A DNA stretch of 64,000 nt from Amycolatopsis lexingtonensis (lineage in GTDB: Bacteria > Actinomycetota > Actinomycetes > Mycobacteriales > Pseudonocardiaceae), in NCBI RefSeq assembly GCF_014873755.1, contig NZ_JADBEG010000001.1, forward strand, positions 9,798,501-9,862,500, read 5' to 3'. Position numbers and translations under genes: made by a program. The notes under the pieces were generated by a model. The model was not told the origin of the DNA and did not search any database. It worked only from the letters and a program-made list of their open reading frames with translations. Below are positions 1 through 7,858 of this stretch, in pieces (the stretch's first letter is position 1; each line of letters begins with the position of its first letter).

Positions 1-905
1 GGTTCCTGTCCGCGATGGAACTGCCGCGAAGACCTCGCCTGGTCACCACCGACGGCGAGTTCCACACCCTGCGCCGCCAGTTCGCGCGGCTCGAGGAAGA
101 AGGCGTCGAGATCGTCCGGGTGCCGCTCGACCCGGTGGCCACGCTGGCCGAGCGCGTCGCCGGCGAGGTGAACGACGACACCGCCGCGGTGCTCGTCTCG
201 GCCGTGCTGTTCGAGACGTCGCGGCTCGTGCCCGGGCTCGCGCACCTCGCCGACGCCTGTCGCAGCCGCTCGATCGAGCTCGTCGTCGACGCCTACCACG
301 CGCTCGGCGTCGTGCCGTTCGCGTTGCACGACCTCGGGCTCACCAACGCCTGGGTGCTCGGCGGCGGCTACAAGTACCTGCAGCTCGGCGAGGGCAACTG
401 CTTCCTGCGGCTGCCCGCGCACGCCCAGGAGCTGCGGCCGGTGATCACCGGCTGGTACGCCGAGTTCGGCGCGCTGGCCGACGAGCGCCACCCGGGTGCG
501 GTCCCGTACGCCACCGGCGGCGACCGCTTCGCCGGCGCCACCTACGACCCGGCCAGTCACTACCGCGGCGTCCGGGTCCAGCGGTTCTTCGCCGAGCAGG
601 GCCTGACGCCCGAGTTCCTGCGCGAGGTCTCGCAGCACCAGGTGGGCCTGCTCGCGTCGGTGTTCGACAAGCTCGCGCTGCCCGCGGACGTCGTCACGCG
701 GGACCACGAGACGCCGCTCGACCGGATCGGCGGGTTCCTTTCGCTGCGCTGCGCCGACGCGGCCGGGCTGCAGGCCGCGCTGGCCGCGCAGGGTGTCCGC
801 ACCGACAGCAGGGGGTCCTACCTGCGCTTCGGCCCGGCACCGTACCTTTCGGACACCCAGCTCGAGACGGCGATGGCCACCCTCGGGTCGGTGGTCCGCG
901 GCTGA
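1..905 (+). CDS. PLP-dependent aminotransferase class V-fold enzyme, kynureninase-like (5' end outside window)
   Basis: The reading frame is open to the left edge of the window (first complete codon at base 3), so the N-terminus is missing. The visible part, about 300 residues, holds the second half of a fold-type I PLP enzyme. A DAYHALG segment carries the aspartate expected to contact the pyridine nitrogen, followed about 25 residues later by GGGYKYLQ, whose lysine is the expected Schiff-base residue, and then GEGNCF. These features resemble kynureninase and related class V aminotransferases, which act on kynurenine or cysteine-type substrates in the cytosol. No tryptophan-degradation neighbour is visible, so the substrate is open. 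The methionine at base 15 is internal to the fold and is not a plausible start. Confidence 0.75.
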   Translation, partial: FLSAMELPRRPRLVTTDGEFHTLRRQFARLEEEGVEIVRVPLDPVATLAERVAGEVNDDTAAVLVSAVLFETSRLVPGLAHLADACRSRSIELVVDAYHALGVVPFALHDLGLTNAWVLGGGYKYLQLGEGNCFLRLPAHAQELRPVITGWYAEFGALADERHPGAVPYATGGDRFAGATYDPASHYRGVRVQRFFAEQGLTPEFLREVSQHQVGLLASVFDKLALPADVVTRDHETPLDRIGGFLSLRCADAAGLQAALAAQGVRTDSRGSYLRFGPAPYLSDTQLETAMATLGSVVRG

Positions 906-912
906 CCCCTGA

Positions 913-937
913 GGTACCCCCTAACCCGGGGGTTACC
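913..937 (+). terminator. Possible hairpin terminator after the kynureninase-like gene
   Basis: GGTACCCCC and GGGGGTTACC pair with a one-base bulge about 10 bases after the stop codon. There is no U-rich tail, so this is only a weak terminator candidate. Confidence 0.3.
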
Positions 938-1098
938 GGTCCGTATCGCGGGACCTCCACTGGTCCGGCGGACGGCGGGGATCTAGGTTGATCCCGGGGA
1001 AATCGCACTCGGGCGGACGACCTCCGCCCCGCGCCCCTGGAAACCTTGGAGCGCGTCCCGGCCACGAACCGGGCGCGGGAGACAAAGGAGTCACCACC

Positions 1099-2172
1099 GT
1101 GACCGACGGAGTGTTCACCCGGGGCACCGGACACGAACAGGTCGTGTACTGCCACGACGAAGCCAGTGGCCTCAAGGCCATCATCGGCATCTACTCCACG
1201 GCGCTCGGCCCCGCATTGGGCGGGACGCGCTTCCACCCCTACGCCACCGAAGCGGACGCGCTCGACGACGTGCTCGCGCTGTCCAAGGGCATGGCCTACA
1301 AGAACGCGCTGGCCGGCCTCGACCTCGGCGGCGGCAAGGCCGTCATCATCGGCGACCCGAAGACGCTGAAGTCCGAAGCGCTGCTGCGCGCGTTCGGCCG
1401 GTTCGTGCAGTCGCTGGGCGGCCGCTACATCACGGCGTGCGACGTCGGCACGTACGTGCAGGACATGGACGTCGTGGCCCGCGAGTGCCGCTTCGTCACC
1501 GGCCGCTCGCCGGAGGACGGCGGCGCGGGCGACTCGTCGGTGCTCACCGCGTTCGGCGTCTACCAGGGCATGCGGGCCTCGGCCGAGCACCTCTGGGGCA
1601 GCCCGGACCTGGCGGGCAAGCGCGTCGGCGTGGCCGGCGTCGGCAAGGTCGGGCACATCCTGGTCGGGCACCTCGTGGCGGCCGGCGCGCAGGTGACGAT
1701 CACCGACGTCTGGGAGCCGGCGATCGAGCGCACCCGGTCGATCTACCCGGACGTCCGGGTCGTGTCCGATGTGGACGCCCTGCTGCGCACCGAGCTGGAC
1801 GTCTTCGCCCCGTGCGCTCTCGGCGGCGCGCTGAACGACGAGACGGTGGCGCTGCTGTCCGCCCAGGTCGTCTGCGGCGCGGCGAACAACCAGCTCGCGC
1901 ACCCGGGCATCGACAAGCAGCTGGCCGACCGCGGCATCCTGTACGCGCCGGACTACCTGGTCAACGCCGGCGGCGTGATCCAGGTCGACGACGAGCGCCG
2001 CGGTTTCGACTTCGACCGCGCCAAGCGCAAGACGACCGCCATCTTCGACACGACGAAGGCCGTGTTCAAGCTGGCCGAGACCGAGGGCGTCCCCCCGGCG
2101 ACGGCGGCGGACCGCCTCGCCGAGCGGCGCATGACGGAGATCGGCCGGCTGCGGTCCATCATGACCGGGTGA
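1099..2172 (+). CDS. vdh: Valine (Glu/Leu/Phe/Val family) dehydrogenase
   Basis: NAD-dependent oxidative deamination of branched-chain amino acids, chiefly valine in actinomycetes, giving 2-oxoacids that feed catabolism and branched acyl-CoA supply. The 357-residue product matches the roughly 360-residue Streptomyces Vdh. It shows GGTR at 41-44, a lysine-rich substrate region with catalytic Lys80 in GGGKAV, and the Rossmann motif GVAGVGKVG at 177-185. The GTG at 1099 is chosen because AAAGGAG lies 8 bases upstream; an in-frame ATG at 988 has no ribosome site and would add a low-complexity leader. The stop codon overlaps the GTG of the beta-lactamase-like gene, so the two are probably co-translated. 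Leucine dehydrogenase is the main alternative, since the family does not separate cleanly by motif. Confidence 0.9.
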   Translation: MTDGVFTRGTGHEQVVYCHDEASGLKAIIGIYSTALGPALGGTRFHPYATEADALDDVLALSKGMAYKNALAGLDLGGGKAVIIGDPKTLKSEALLRAFGRFVQSLGGRYITACDVGTYVQDMDVVARECRFVTGRSPEDGGAGDSSVLTAFGVYQGMRASAEHLWGSPDLAGKRVGVAGVGKVGHILVGHLVAAGAQVTITDVWEPAIERTRSIYPDVRVVSDVDALLRTELDVFAPCALGGALNDETVALLSAQVVCGAANNQLAHPGIDKQLADRGILYAPDYLVNAGGVIQVDDERRGFDFDRAKRKTTAIFDTTKAVFKLAETEGVPPATAADRLAERRMTEIGRLRSIMTG

Positions 2173-2978
2173 GTTCCACCCCTGAAGAGATCTTCGCGAC
2201 GGCGGGCGTGCGGGGCTTCCTGCACGTCCGCCGTCTCGGTTCCCCCGCTTCCACCGGTGTCGGTGCCGATGCGCCGGTCGTGCTGGCGTCGGTGGTGAAG
2301 GTGCCGCTGGCGTACGAGTTCGCCCGGCAGGTCGCGGCCGGACTGCTCGACCCCACGGACCGGGTGCGCGCGTCCGCGGCGGACCGCCTGGGCGGTAGCG
2401 GCTCGGCGGGCTTCGCGGACGACGTCTCGTACAGCCTGCGCGACGCGGCCCGGCTGGCGCTTTCGGTGTCCGACAACACCGCGGCGGACCTGCTCTTCGA
2501 CCGGGTGGGGGTGGCCAACGTCCGCTCGCTGCTGGCCGAACTGGGGCTGACGCGGACGACGATCATCGGACCGCCGCGGGATCTGCTGCGCACGATCATC
2601 GAGGACAACGAGGCCGGACGGCCGCTGCGGGCGTTGGACCCGTTGCGCACGTCGGCGAGTACGCCGCGGGAGATGACCGCATTGCTGGCGGCGATGTGGG
2701 GTGACCCGGCTGGGGATCAGGTCCGTGAGTGGATGGCGGCGCAGGTCAGCTGGCACCGGTTGACCGCGGGGTTTCCGCCGGAGGTCGCCGTGGTGGGCAA
2801 GACGGGCACGATGCCGGGGATCCGGAACGAGATCGGGGTGGCGACGTATCCGGACGGGGTTTCGTACGCGATCGCGGTGTTCACAGTGGGCGGGGCGGAG
2901 ACGTTGCGCCGCCCGGACATCGACCGCGCGATCGGCGACGCGGCCCGGGCGGCGGTGGAGCAGCTGCGCGGGTCGTGA
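2169..2978 (+). CDS. Class A beta-lactamase-like serine hydrolase
   Basis: The 269-residue product has the three signature boxes of penicillin-recognising serine hydrolases: SVVK (41-44, nucleophile Ser41 and Lys44), SDN (101-103) and KTGT (211-214). No signal peptide or twin-arginine motif is present, which is unusual because true beta-lactamases are exported. A cytosolic esterase/peptidase-like role is therefore possible. The GTG start overlaps the vdh stop by 4 bases (GTGA), placing both in one transcript. The stop codon lies inside the left arm of a perfect hairpin. Fold assignment is secure; resistance activity is not. Confidence 0.8.
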   Translation: MSSTPEEIFATAGVRGFLHVRRLGSPASTGVGADAPVVLASVVKVPLAYEFARQVAAGLLDPTDRVRASAADRLGGSGSAGFADDVSYSLRDAARLALSVSDNTAADLLFDRVGVANVRSLLAELGLTRTTIIGPPRDLLRTIIEDNEAGRPLRALDPLRTSASTPREMTALLAAMWGDPAGDQVREWMAAQVSWHRLTAGFPPEVAVVGKTGTMPGIRNEIGVATYPDGVSYAIAVFTVGGAETLRRPDIDRAIGDAARAAVEQLRGS

Positions 2979-3015
2979 GTGTTTGGTCGGGTTCTGACCC
3001 GACCAAACACTCACG
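2974..3015. terminator. Bidirectional terminator between convergent genes
   Basis: Perfect 18-bp inverted repeat (2974-2991 and 2998-3015) with the 6-base loop TTCTGA. It lies between the beta-lactamase-like gene and the convergent LysR gene, and includes the former's stop codon. Confidence 0.75.
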
Positions 3016-3022
3016 AGGCTTT

Positions 3023-3967
3023 TCACGTGCGCTCGTAGAACTCGTCCCACGGACGCGGGCCCTGCGCAGGCGGCACGATCCGCGACACTCCATCGCCCTC
3101 CAGCACCGCCGCCGCCAGCTCGGCCAGCTTCGGCGCCTGCGGGTGCGGGCTCGCCGGCGGCCATGCGAACGCCATCCGGGACCGCAGCACCTCGCCGTCC
3201 AGCGGCCGCCACACCACGCGGGGTTCCTTGCGCGGCCCCGGCTCGAACGCGACACCGTGACCTGCCAGCACCAGGCCCAGCGCGAACTCCGGGTTTCGCG
3301 CATGACGGATGGCCGACGGGCGGAAGCCGTGGTCCCAGCAGGTGCGCAGGAGGGCGTCGTAGCTGCCCGGGGCCGCCGCGCGGGGTGCGTGGACCAGGCC
3401 TTCGCCGGCGAGGTCGGCCAGCGCCAGCGAAGTGCGGCGGGCCAGCGGTGAATCGCGGGGGAGGACCACGCCCAGCGGGGTGTCGAGCACCGGGCCCAGC
3501 TCCAGGTCGACCACGTCGACCGGCAGCTGCAGGAGGCCCGCGTCCAGCGACCGCTCGGCGAGCAGCCGGGTCTGCTCCGCCGTCGTCAGCTCCTGCAGGT
3601 CGAGCCGGACCGTCGGGTGCCGCGCGGCGAACGCCGTCAGGATCGCGGCGAGGACCGGGCCGGGAAGCTCCGGAGGCACCCCCGCGCGCACCGCGTCCAG
3701 CTCGCCGCGCTCGGCCTTCGCGACCAGCGACGTCATCCGGTCCCACCGGGCGAGCAGGTCGCGGGCTTCGGCGCGCAGGACTTCGCCCGCTTCGGTGAGC
3801 GTGACGCGGCGGCCGCGGTCGAACAGCTTCGCGCCCAGCTCGGCTTCGAGCCGCTTGACGCGCTGGCTCAACGGCGGCTGCGCGATCCCGAGCCGCTCCG
3901 CCGCGCGGCCGAAGTGGAGTTCGTCGGCGACGACGAGGAAGTACCGCAGCGAACGGAGGTGGTCCAC
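3023..3967 (-). CDS. LysR-family transcriptional regulator
   Basis: 314-residue regulator. The N-terminal winged helix-turn-helix starts with the typical LRSLRYFLVVAD and contains the FGRAAERLGIAQPPLSQ recognition region, followed by a C-terminal periplasmic-binding-protein-like effector domain. The GTG at 3967 begins exactly at the conserved start of the family; longer in-frame extensions read into antisense sequence of the divergent gene. It is divergently arranged with the exported metallo-hydrolase at 4052 (84 bases between starts), the usual layout for a LysR regulator and its target, so control of that gene is a reasonable inference. The effector is unknown. Confidence 0.85.
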   Translation of the reverse strand: MDHLRSLRYFLVVADELHFGRAAERLGIAQPPLSQRVKRLEAELGAKLFDRGRRVTLTEAGEVLRAEARDLLARWDRMTSLVAKAERGELDAVRAGVPPELPGPVLAAILTAFAARHPTVRLDLQELTTAEQTRLLAERSLDAGLLQLPVDVVDLELGPVLDTPLGVVLPRDSPLARRTSLALADLAGEGLVHAPRAAAPGSYDALLRTCWDHGFRPSAIRHARNPEFALGLVLAGHGVAFEPGPRKEPRVVWRPLDGEVLRSRMAFAWPPASPHPQAPKLAELAAAVLEGDGVSRIVPPAQGPRPWDEFYERT

Positions 3968-4051
3968 GCTGCGACGATAGCCGTTCCCATATCGACATGC
4001 CGACGGATCGATCTTGGACAGCGGACGGCGGTTCGTGGTCGGGTGTCCGGT

Positions 4052-4981
4052 ATGGACATGGGATTCACGAGGCGCGGGCTGTTCGGCGCGGGAGCCGCGG
4101 CGGCGGCCGTCCTGGCGGGCGCCGGACCGGTGGCCGCGAGCACCGGCCCGTCGCAACTGACGGTGCGGTGGTGGGGGAACAACGGCTGGGAAATCCGGGC
4201 CGGGGCGAAGACGATCCTTGTCGACCCGTGGCTGACGCGGTTCAAGACCGGGACCTACACCCCGGCCGGCGCGGACCCGAAGACGCCGCTGTCGGTGAAC
4301 CGCGCGCTGATCGACGGCGTCCTCGACCGCGGTGACCTGCGGGCGGACCACATCCTCGTCACGCACGGCCACTACGACCACCTCACCGACGTCCCCTACC
4401 TGGCCAAACGCACCGGCGCGACGGTCATCGGCACCGAGACCCATTTGAGTCTCATGGCCGCGCTCGGCGCACCGGAGGACCAGCTGGCGGTCGCGTCCGG
4501 TGGCGAGGACCTGACGTTCGACGGCTACTCGATCCGCGTCCTGCGGTCGCTGCATTCGGCTACCGGCGACCGAGCCCGGGTGCCGTTCCCGGGGTCGCGG
4601 CCCTTGTCCCGCCGCGACCGGCCGCGCGTGATCGAAGACTTGGTGGAGGGCGGCACGCTGGCCTACCAGGTGACCGGCGCCGGCGCGAGCGTGCTGAACT
4701 TCGGCGGCTCGAACTACATCGAGTCCGAACTCGCGGGCCTCCGCCCGGACGTGGTCTGCCTCCCGGCGGGCGGCGCGAAGGTGACGCAGTACGTCCCGCG
4801 CCTGCTGCGCGCCCTGGGCAACCCGCGGTACGTGGCCGCGACCCACTGGGACGACTTCGACCTGCCGCTCGGCCAGGTCAAGGACGCCGGCGGGCTGGAA
4901 CCCCTGCGCACCGCCGTCGCGGCGGCGAGCCCGGCCAGCCGGTTCGTGGTCCTCGACCACCTGGGCGAGTTCACCCCGTAG
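4052..4981 (+). CDS. Tat-exported metallo-beta-lactamase-fold hydrolase (UlaG-like)
   Basis: 309 residues. The N-terminus has a twin-arginine signal (FTRRGLFG at 5-12) followed by an alanine-rich hydrophobic stretch ending near VAAS, so a folded, metal-loaded enzyme is probably exported. The mature part starts with a WWGNNGWEI strand and carries THGHYDH (104-110), the zinc-binding box of the superfamily, plus later His and Asp residues (AATHWDDFD). The pattern is closest to the UlaG/L-ascorbate-lactonase-like subgroup. The substrate is not predictable. It is a single gene divergent from a LysR regulator and closed by a strong hairpin. Confidence 0.8.
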   Translation: MDMGFTRRGLFGAGAAAAAVLAGAGPVAASTGPSQLTVRWWGNNGWEIRAGAKTILVDPWLTRFKTGTYTPAGADPKTPLSVNRALIDGVLDRGDLRADHILVTHGHYDHLTDVPYLAKRTGATVIGTETHLSLMAALGAPEDQLAVASGGEDLTFDGYSIRVLRSLHSATGDRARVPFPGSRPLSRRDRPRVIEDLVEGGTLAYQVTGAGASVLNFGGSNYIESELAGLRPDVVCLPAGGAKVTQYVPRLLRALGNPRYVAATHWDDFDLPLGQVKDAGGLEPLRTAVAAASPASRFVVLDHLGEFTP

Positions 4982-4987
4982 ACACGC

Positions 4988-5021
4988 CGAAGGCCCCCAC
5001 CGATCGAGGTGGGGGCCTTCG
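4988..5021. terminator. Bidirectional hairpin terminator
   Basis: Perfect 14-bp stem (4988-5001 with 5008-5021), C-rich on one arm and G-rich on the other, loop GATCGA. It sits between the convergent exported hydrolase and the DUF5302 gene. Confidence 0.75.
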
Positions 5022-5030
5022 CCGGAGGTC

Positions 5031-5216
5031 TCAGCCGCTCTTGCGGCGGAACGTCCGCTTGTTCGCCGCCGGGCCGTGGGCGTGCTGGTTCTTGCCGCCG
5101 CCGTTCTCGTGGGAAGCGCCGGAGCGGGCGTGGGCCTGCTTGCGTTCCAGCGCCTCGCGGAACTTGCGCTTGACGTCGTCCTCCTCGCCGCTGGGCGACG
5201 GGGTCGGTTCACTCAT
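5031..5216 (-). CDS. DUF5302 small protein
   Basis: 61-residue, very polar protein rich in Lys, Arg, His and Glu, with a DDVKRKFREALERKQ helix and a basic tail (NKRTFRRKSG). This matches DUF5302, a family of short actinobacterial proteins of unknown function. The ATG at 5216 is preceded by GGAGGT at the right distance; a longer in-frame extension lacks such a site. It is expressed alone, between a terminator and the HxlR gene. Confidence 0.85.
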   Translation of the reverse strand: MSEPTPSPSGEEDDVKRKFREALERKQAHARSGASHENGGGKNQHAHGPAANKRTFRRKSG

Positions 5217-5287
5217 GACTACCTCCGAAAACGACGACGTGTGACCGCTCCAGCCTGTCAGCCGCGCACCCGCTTGGCGAGTCGATT

Positions 5288-6259
5288 TCAGCGTTTCGGG
5301 GAGGGAACCCCGCCGAACTGCACCGACTTGCGCGTCAGCGGGCGGCCGCAGTGGTCGCAGAGCAGGATCGGCTGCAGCCTGTTGCCGCACTCGACGTGGT
5401 GCAGCGTGATGTCCGGCTCCTGCCCGGTCACCTCGAAGCCCCGCGACCACTCGGCGATGAACGCCAGCGCGGGGAAGAACGCCAGGCCCTTCGCGGTCAG
5501 CCGGTAGTCGCGCGCGTCCGTGCGGGTGGCGGCCGTGCCGGTGCGCAGCACGCCCACCTCGACGAGCTTGCTCAGCCGGCCCGAGAGCACGCTCGGCCCG
5601 ATCCCCAGCTCGCGCTCGAACTCCGAGAAGTGCCGGCAGCCGAGCAGCGCCGACACCAGCAGCCCGGTCGACCAGCGGTCGCCGAGCAGCTCCATCGTGT
5701 CGGGGAAGAACATCATCGGGTCGCCGGCCAGTGACTCGGCGTCCTTGCGGCGGAAGCGCTTGGACGCCGTCGCCGCCGCGACGCCGGTGCTGTCGAGGCG
5801 CTCGGCCCGCACGTCACGGGCGTCGACCCGGCGTCCGCAGGCCGCGCACCCGAGCGGCGCTGATGTAGCCAGCTCGCAGTCGAGGTGGATCAGCGTCGGC
5901 AGCACCTCGCGGCGGCCTTCGACCCACTCGCGCTCCCACGCCCAGATCGAGATCAGCAGCGGCCACAGCTCCAGGCCGCGCTCGGTGAGCCGGTACTCGT
6001 GCCGCGTGCGGCGCGCGTCGCGGTAGGGGACGCGCGTGAGCATGCCCGCCTCGACCATGTCCCGCAGCCGCCCCGACAGCGCGGTCGGCGAAATGCCCAA
6101 GCGCAGCCGCAGCTCTTCGTAGCGCCGGAAGCGCAGGAACAGGCTCTGCAGGATGAGCAGCGTCCACTGGTCGCCGACCAGTTCCAGTGCTCTGCGGAGC
6201 GGATCCCCCGCCGGCCGGACACGGTGTGCGGTCGCCTCGGTCACCGTCTTCCCCCTCAT
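5288..6259 (-). CDS. Tandem-domain HxlR/MarR-like transcriptional regulator
   Basis: About 323 residues, twice the length of a normal HxlR protein, because two complete winged-helix domains are fused. Domain one spans about 20-105 (LVGDQWTLLILQSLFLRFRR, then LGISPTALSGRL). Domain two spans about 185-270 (LLGDRWSTGLLVSALLGCRH, then LGIGPSVLSGRL). Each is followed by the same cysteine pattern, C-x9-C-x2-C (127/137/140 and 290/300/303), which could bind zinc or sense redox state. HxlR proteins normally bind DNA as dimers, so this one may act as a built-in dimer. It is divergent from the carotenoid-oxygenase operon, and two direct repeats lie over that operon's promoter. Control of that operon, and of itself, is inferred. 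Confidence 0.85.
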   Translation of the reverse strand: MRGKTVTEATAHRVRPAGDPLRRALELVGDQWTLLILQSLFLRFRRYEELRLRLGISPTALSGRLRDMVEAGMLTRVPYRDARRTRHEYRLTERGLELWPLLISIWAWEREWVEGRREVLPTLIHLDCELATSAPLGCAACGRRVDARDVRAERLDSTGVAAATASKRFRRKDAESLAGDPMMFFPDTMELLGDRWSTGLLVSALLGCRHFSEFERELGIGPSVLSGRLSKLVEVGVLRTGTAATRTDARDYRLTAKGLAFFPALAFIAEWSRGFEVTGQEPDITLHHVECGNRLQPILLCDHCGRPLTRKSVQFGGVPSPKR

Positions 6260-6278
6260 TCTCTGCGGCCTCAGCGTA

Positions 6279-6324
6279 ACACCTGACTACACCAAAAGAA
6301 GCCTATTGACACCTGGGTACACAA
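6279..6324. promoter_or_regulatory. Pair of 16-bp direct repeats, probable HxlR operator
   Basis: ACACCTGACTACACCA (6279-6294) and ACACCTGGGTACACAA (6309-6324) share 13 of 16 bases and start exactly 30 bp apart, about three helical turns. The second covers the -35 and spacer of the promoter at 6306-6334. This suits repression by the tandem-domain regulator. Confidence 0.55.
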
Positions 6325-6334
6325 ATCATAGTCT
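6306..6334 (+). promoter_or_regulatory. Sigma-A-type promoter of the carotenoid-oxygenase operon
   Basis: Consensus TTGACA (6306-6311), a 17-bp spacer, then TAGTCT (6329-6334), which fits the actinobacterial TAnnnT -10. It lies about 50 bases before the ATG and is overlapped by the downstream operator-like repeat. Confidence 0.6.
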
Positions 6335-6382
6335 CATCCCCATCAGCCAGCGCGGTGAGCCCGACAGCCAGGGAGCAGTCCG

Positions 6383-7858
6383 ATGACCAGCACCTCCGAA
6401 CAGCCGCTGATGGTGGCCCGGACGGCGGACGCGGCCGAGGAGCCCAACCCCTACCTGCTCGGCGTCTACGCCCCGGTCGGCACCGAGATCGACGCCGAAG
6501 ACCTGCAGGTCATCGGCGAGATCCCGAAAGACCTCAACGGCGTCTACCTGCGCAACGGCCCGAACCCGCGGTTCGCCCCGGAAGGCCGCTACCACTGGTT
6601 CGACGGCGACGGCATGATCCACGCCGTCCACCTGGAGAACGGCAAGGCCCGCTACCGCAACCGCTGGGTCCGCACCAAGGCCTTCGAGGCCGAGTCCGCG
6701 GCCGGCAAGGCGCTCTGGACCGGCGTCATGGAGAACCCGAAGGGCAACCCCTTCGGCAACGCGCACGGCCTCGGCCTCAAGGACAACGCCAACACCGACG
6801 TCGTCTTCCACCGCGGCCGGATCCTCGCCACCTGGTACCTGTGCGGCTCGCCGTACGCGGTCGACCCGCTCTCCCTGGAGACGCTGGGCGCCGAAGACTT
6901 CCTCGGCACGCTGGTCGGGGACATGATGGCCCACCCCAAGGTGGACGAGGCGACCGGCGAGCTGTTCTGGTTCGACTACGGCCCGCGCCCGCCGTACCTG
7001 CGCTACGGCGTGATCAGCGCGGACGGCAAGGTCGTGAACACCACCGAGATCGAGCTGCCCGGCCCGCGCCTGCCGCACGACATGGCCATCACCGAGCACT
7101 ACGCGGTGCTGATGGACCTGCCGCTGGTCCAGGACGCCCACGCGGCGAAGCTGGGCCGCCACAAGCTGCACTTCGACCGCTCGATGCCGAGCCGTTTCGG
7201 TGTCATGCCACGCTACGGGAACGGTAGCCAGATCCGCTGGTTCGAAGCGAGCCCGTGCTACATCTACCACGTCGTCAACGCCTGGGAGCAGGGCAACGAG
7301 GTCGTCCTCGACGTCTGCCGCGTGCAGAGGCCGGCCCCGCGGGCCGACGCGCACACGCCGCTCGCGAAGATGCTCTCCTACCTGCGCCTGGACGCCCAGC
7401 TGCACCGCTACCGCTTCGACCTGCGGACCGGCGCGTGCCACGAAGAGGCGCTCGACGACGCCAACACCGAGTTCCCGACCGTCGACGCCCGCGGCGTCGG
7501 CAGGCGGAACCGGTACTCCTACGCGGTGCACATCTCGCCCGAGTCGACGCTGAAGTTCGACGGGCTGGTGCGCTACGACAATCTTGCCGGCGCCAAGACC
7601 GAATACCGGTTCGGTCCCGGCCGGTGGGGCAGTGAGGCTCCGTTCGCACCCCGCGAAGGAGCGGCCGCCGATTCGGCGGACGGTCATCTGGTGACGTTCG
7701 TGCAGGACGAGCGCGAGGGACGCTCGGAACTGGACATCTTCGACGCCGCCGATCTCGCTGCCGGACCCGTGGCCAGGGTCCTGTTGCCCCAGCGGGTTCC
7801 GCTCGGTTTTCACGCGACCTGGGTCCGGGCGGACCAGCTGGAAAACCTCCGTTCATGA
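6383..7858 (+). CDS. Carotenoid cleavage oxygenase family protein
   Basis: 491 residues, full length for this family of iron(II) dioxygenases that cleave alkene bonds in carotenoids, apocarotenoids or lignostilbene-type stilbenes. The four iron-binding histidines can be assigned as His184, His232 (PHDM), His296 (IYHVVNAWE) and His477 (LGFHATWV). The typical early block GVYLRNGPNPRF and the HWFDGDGMIH turn are present. There is no signal peptide, so it is cytosolic. It is the first gene of an operon, and its stop overlaps the next start (ATGA). The acyl-CoA synthetase and thiolase downstream suggest that the aldehyde or acid formed is passed to CoA-dependent degradation. The substrate could be an apocarotenoid or a phenylpropanoid/stilbene. 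Confidence 0.88.
   Translation: MTSTSEQPLMVARTADAAEEPNPYLLGVYAPVGTEIDAEDLQVIGEIPKDLNGVYLRNGPNPRFAPEGRYHWFDGDGMIHAVHLENGKARYRNRWVRTKAFEAESAAGKALWTGVMENPKGNPFGNAHGLGLKDNANTDVVFHRGRILATWYLCGSPYAVDPLSLETLGAEDFLGTLVGDMMAHPKVDEATGELFWFDYGPRPPYLRYGVISADGKVVNTTEIELPGPRLPHDMAITEHYAVLMDLPLVQDAHAAKLGRHKLHFDRSMPSRFGVMPRYGNGSQIRWFEASPCYIYHVVNAWEQGNEVVLDVCRVQRPAPRADAHTPLAKMLSYLRLDAQLHRYRFDLRTGACHEEALDDANTEFPTVDARGVGRRNRYSYAVHISPESTLKFDGLVRYDNLAGAKTEYRFGPGRWGSEAPFAPREGAAADSADGHLVTFVQDEREGRSELDIFDAADLAAGPVARVLLPQRVPLGFHATWVRADQLENLRS

Noticed and set aside
694..1902. Long antisense and off-frame reading frames over most genes (for example 694-1902, 1953-2950, 12431-13700, 48741-52010)
   Set aside because: They lie opposite well-recognised genes, are Arg/Pro/Gly/Ala-rich without domains, and arise from the high G+C third position of the true gene.
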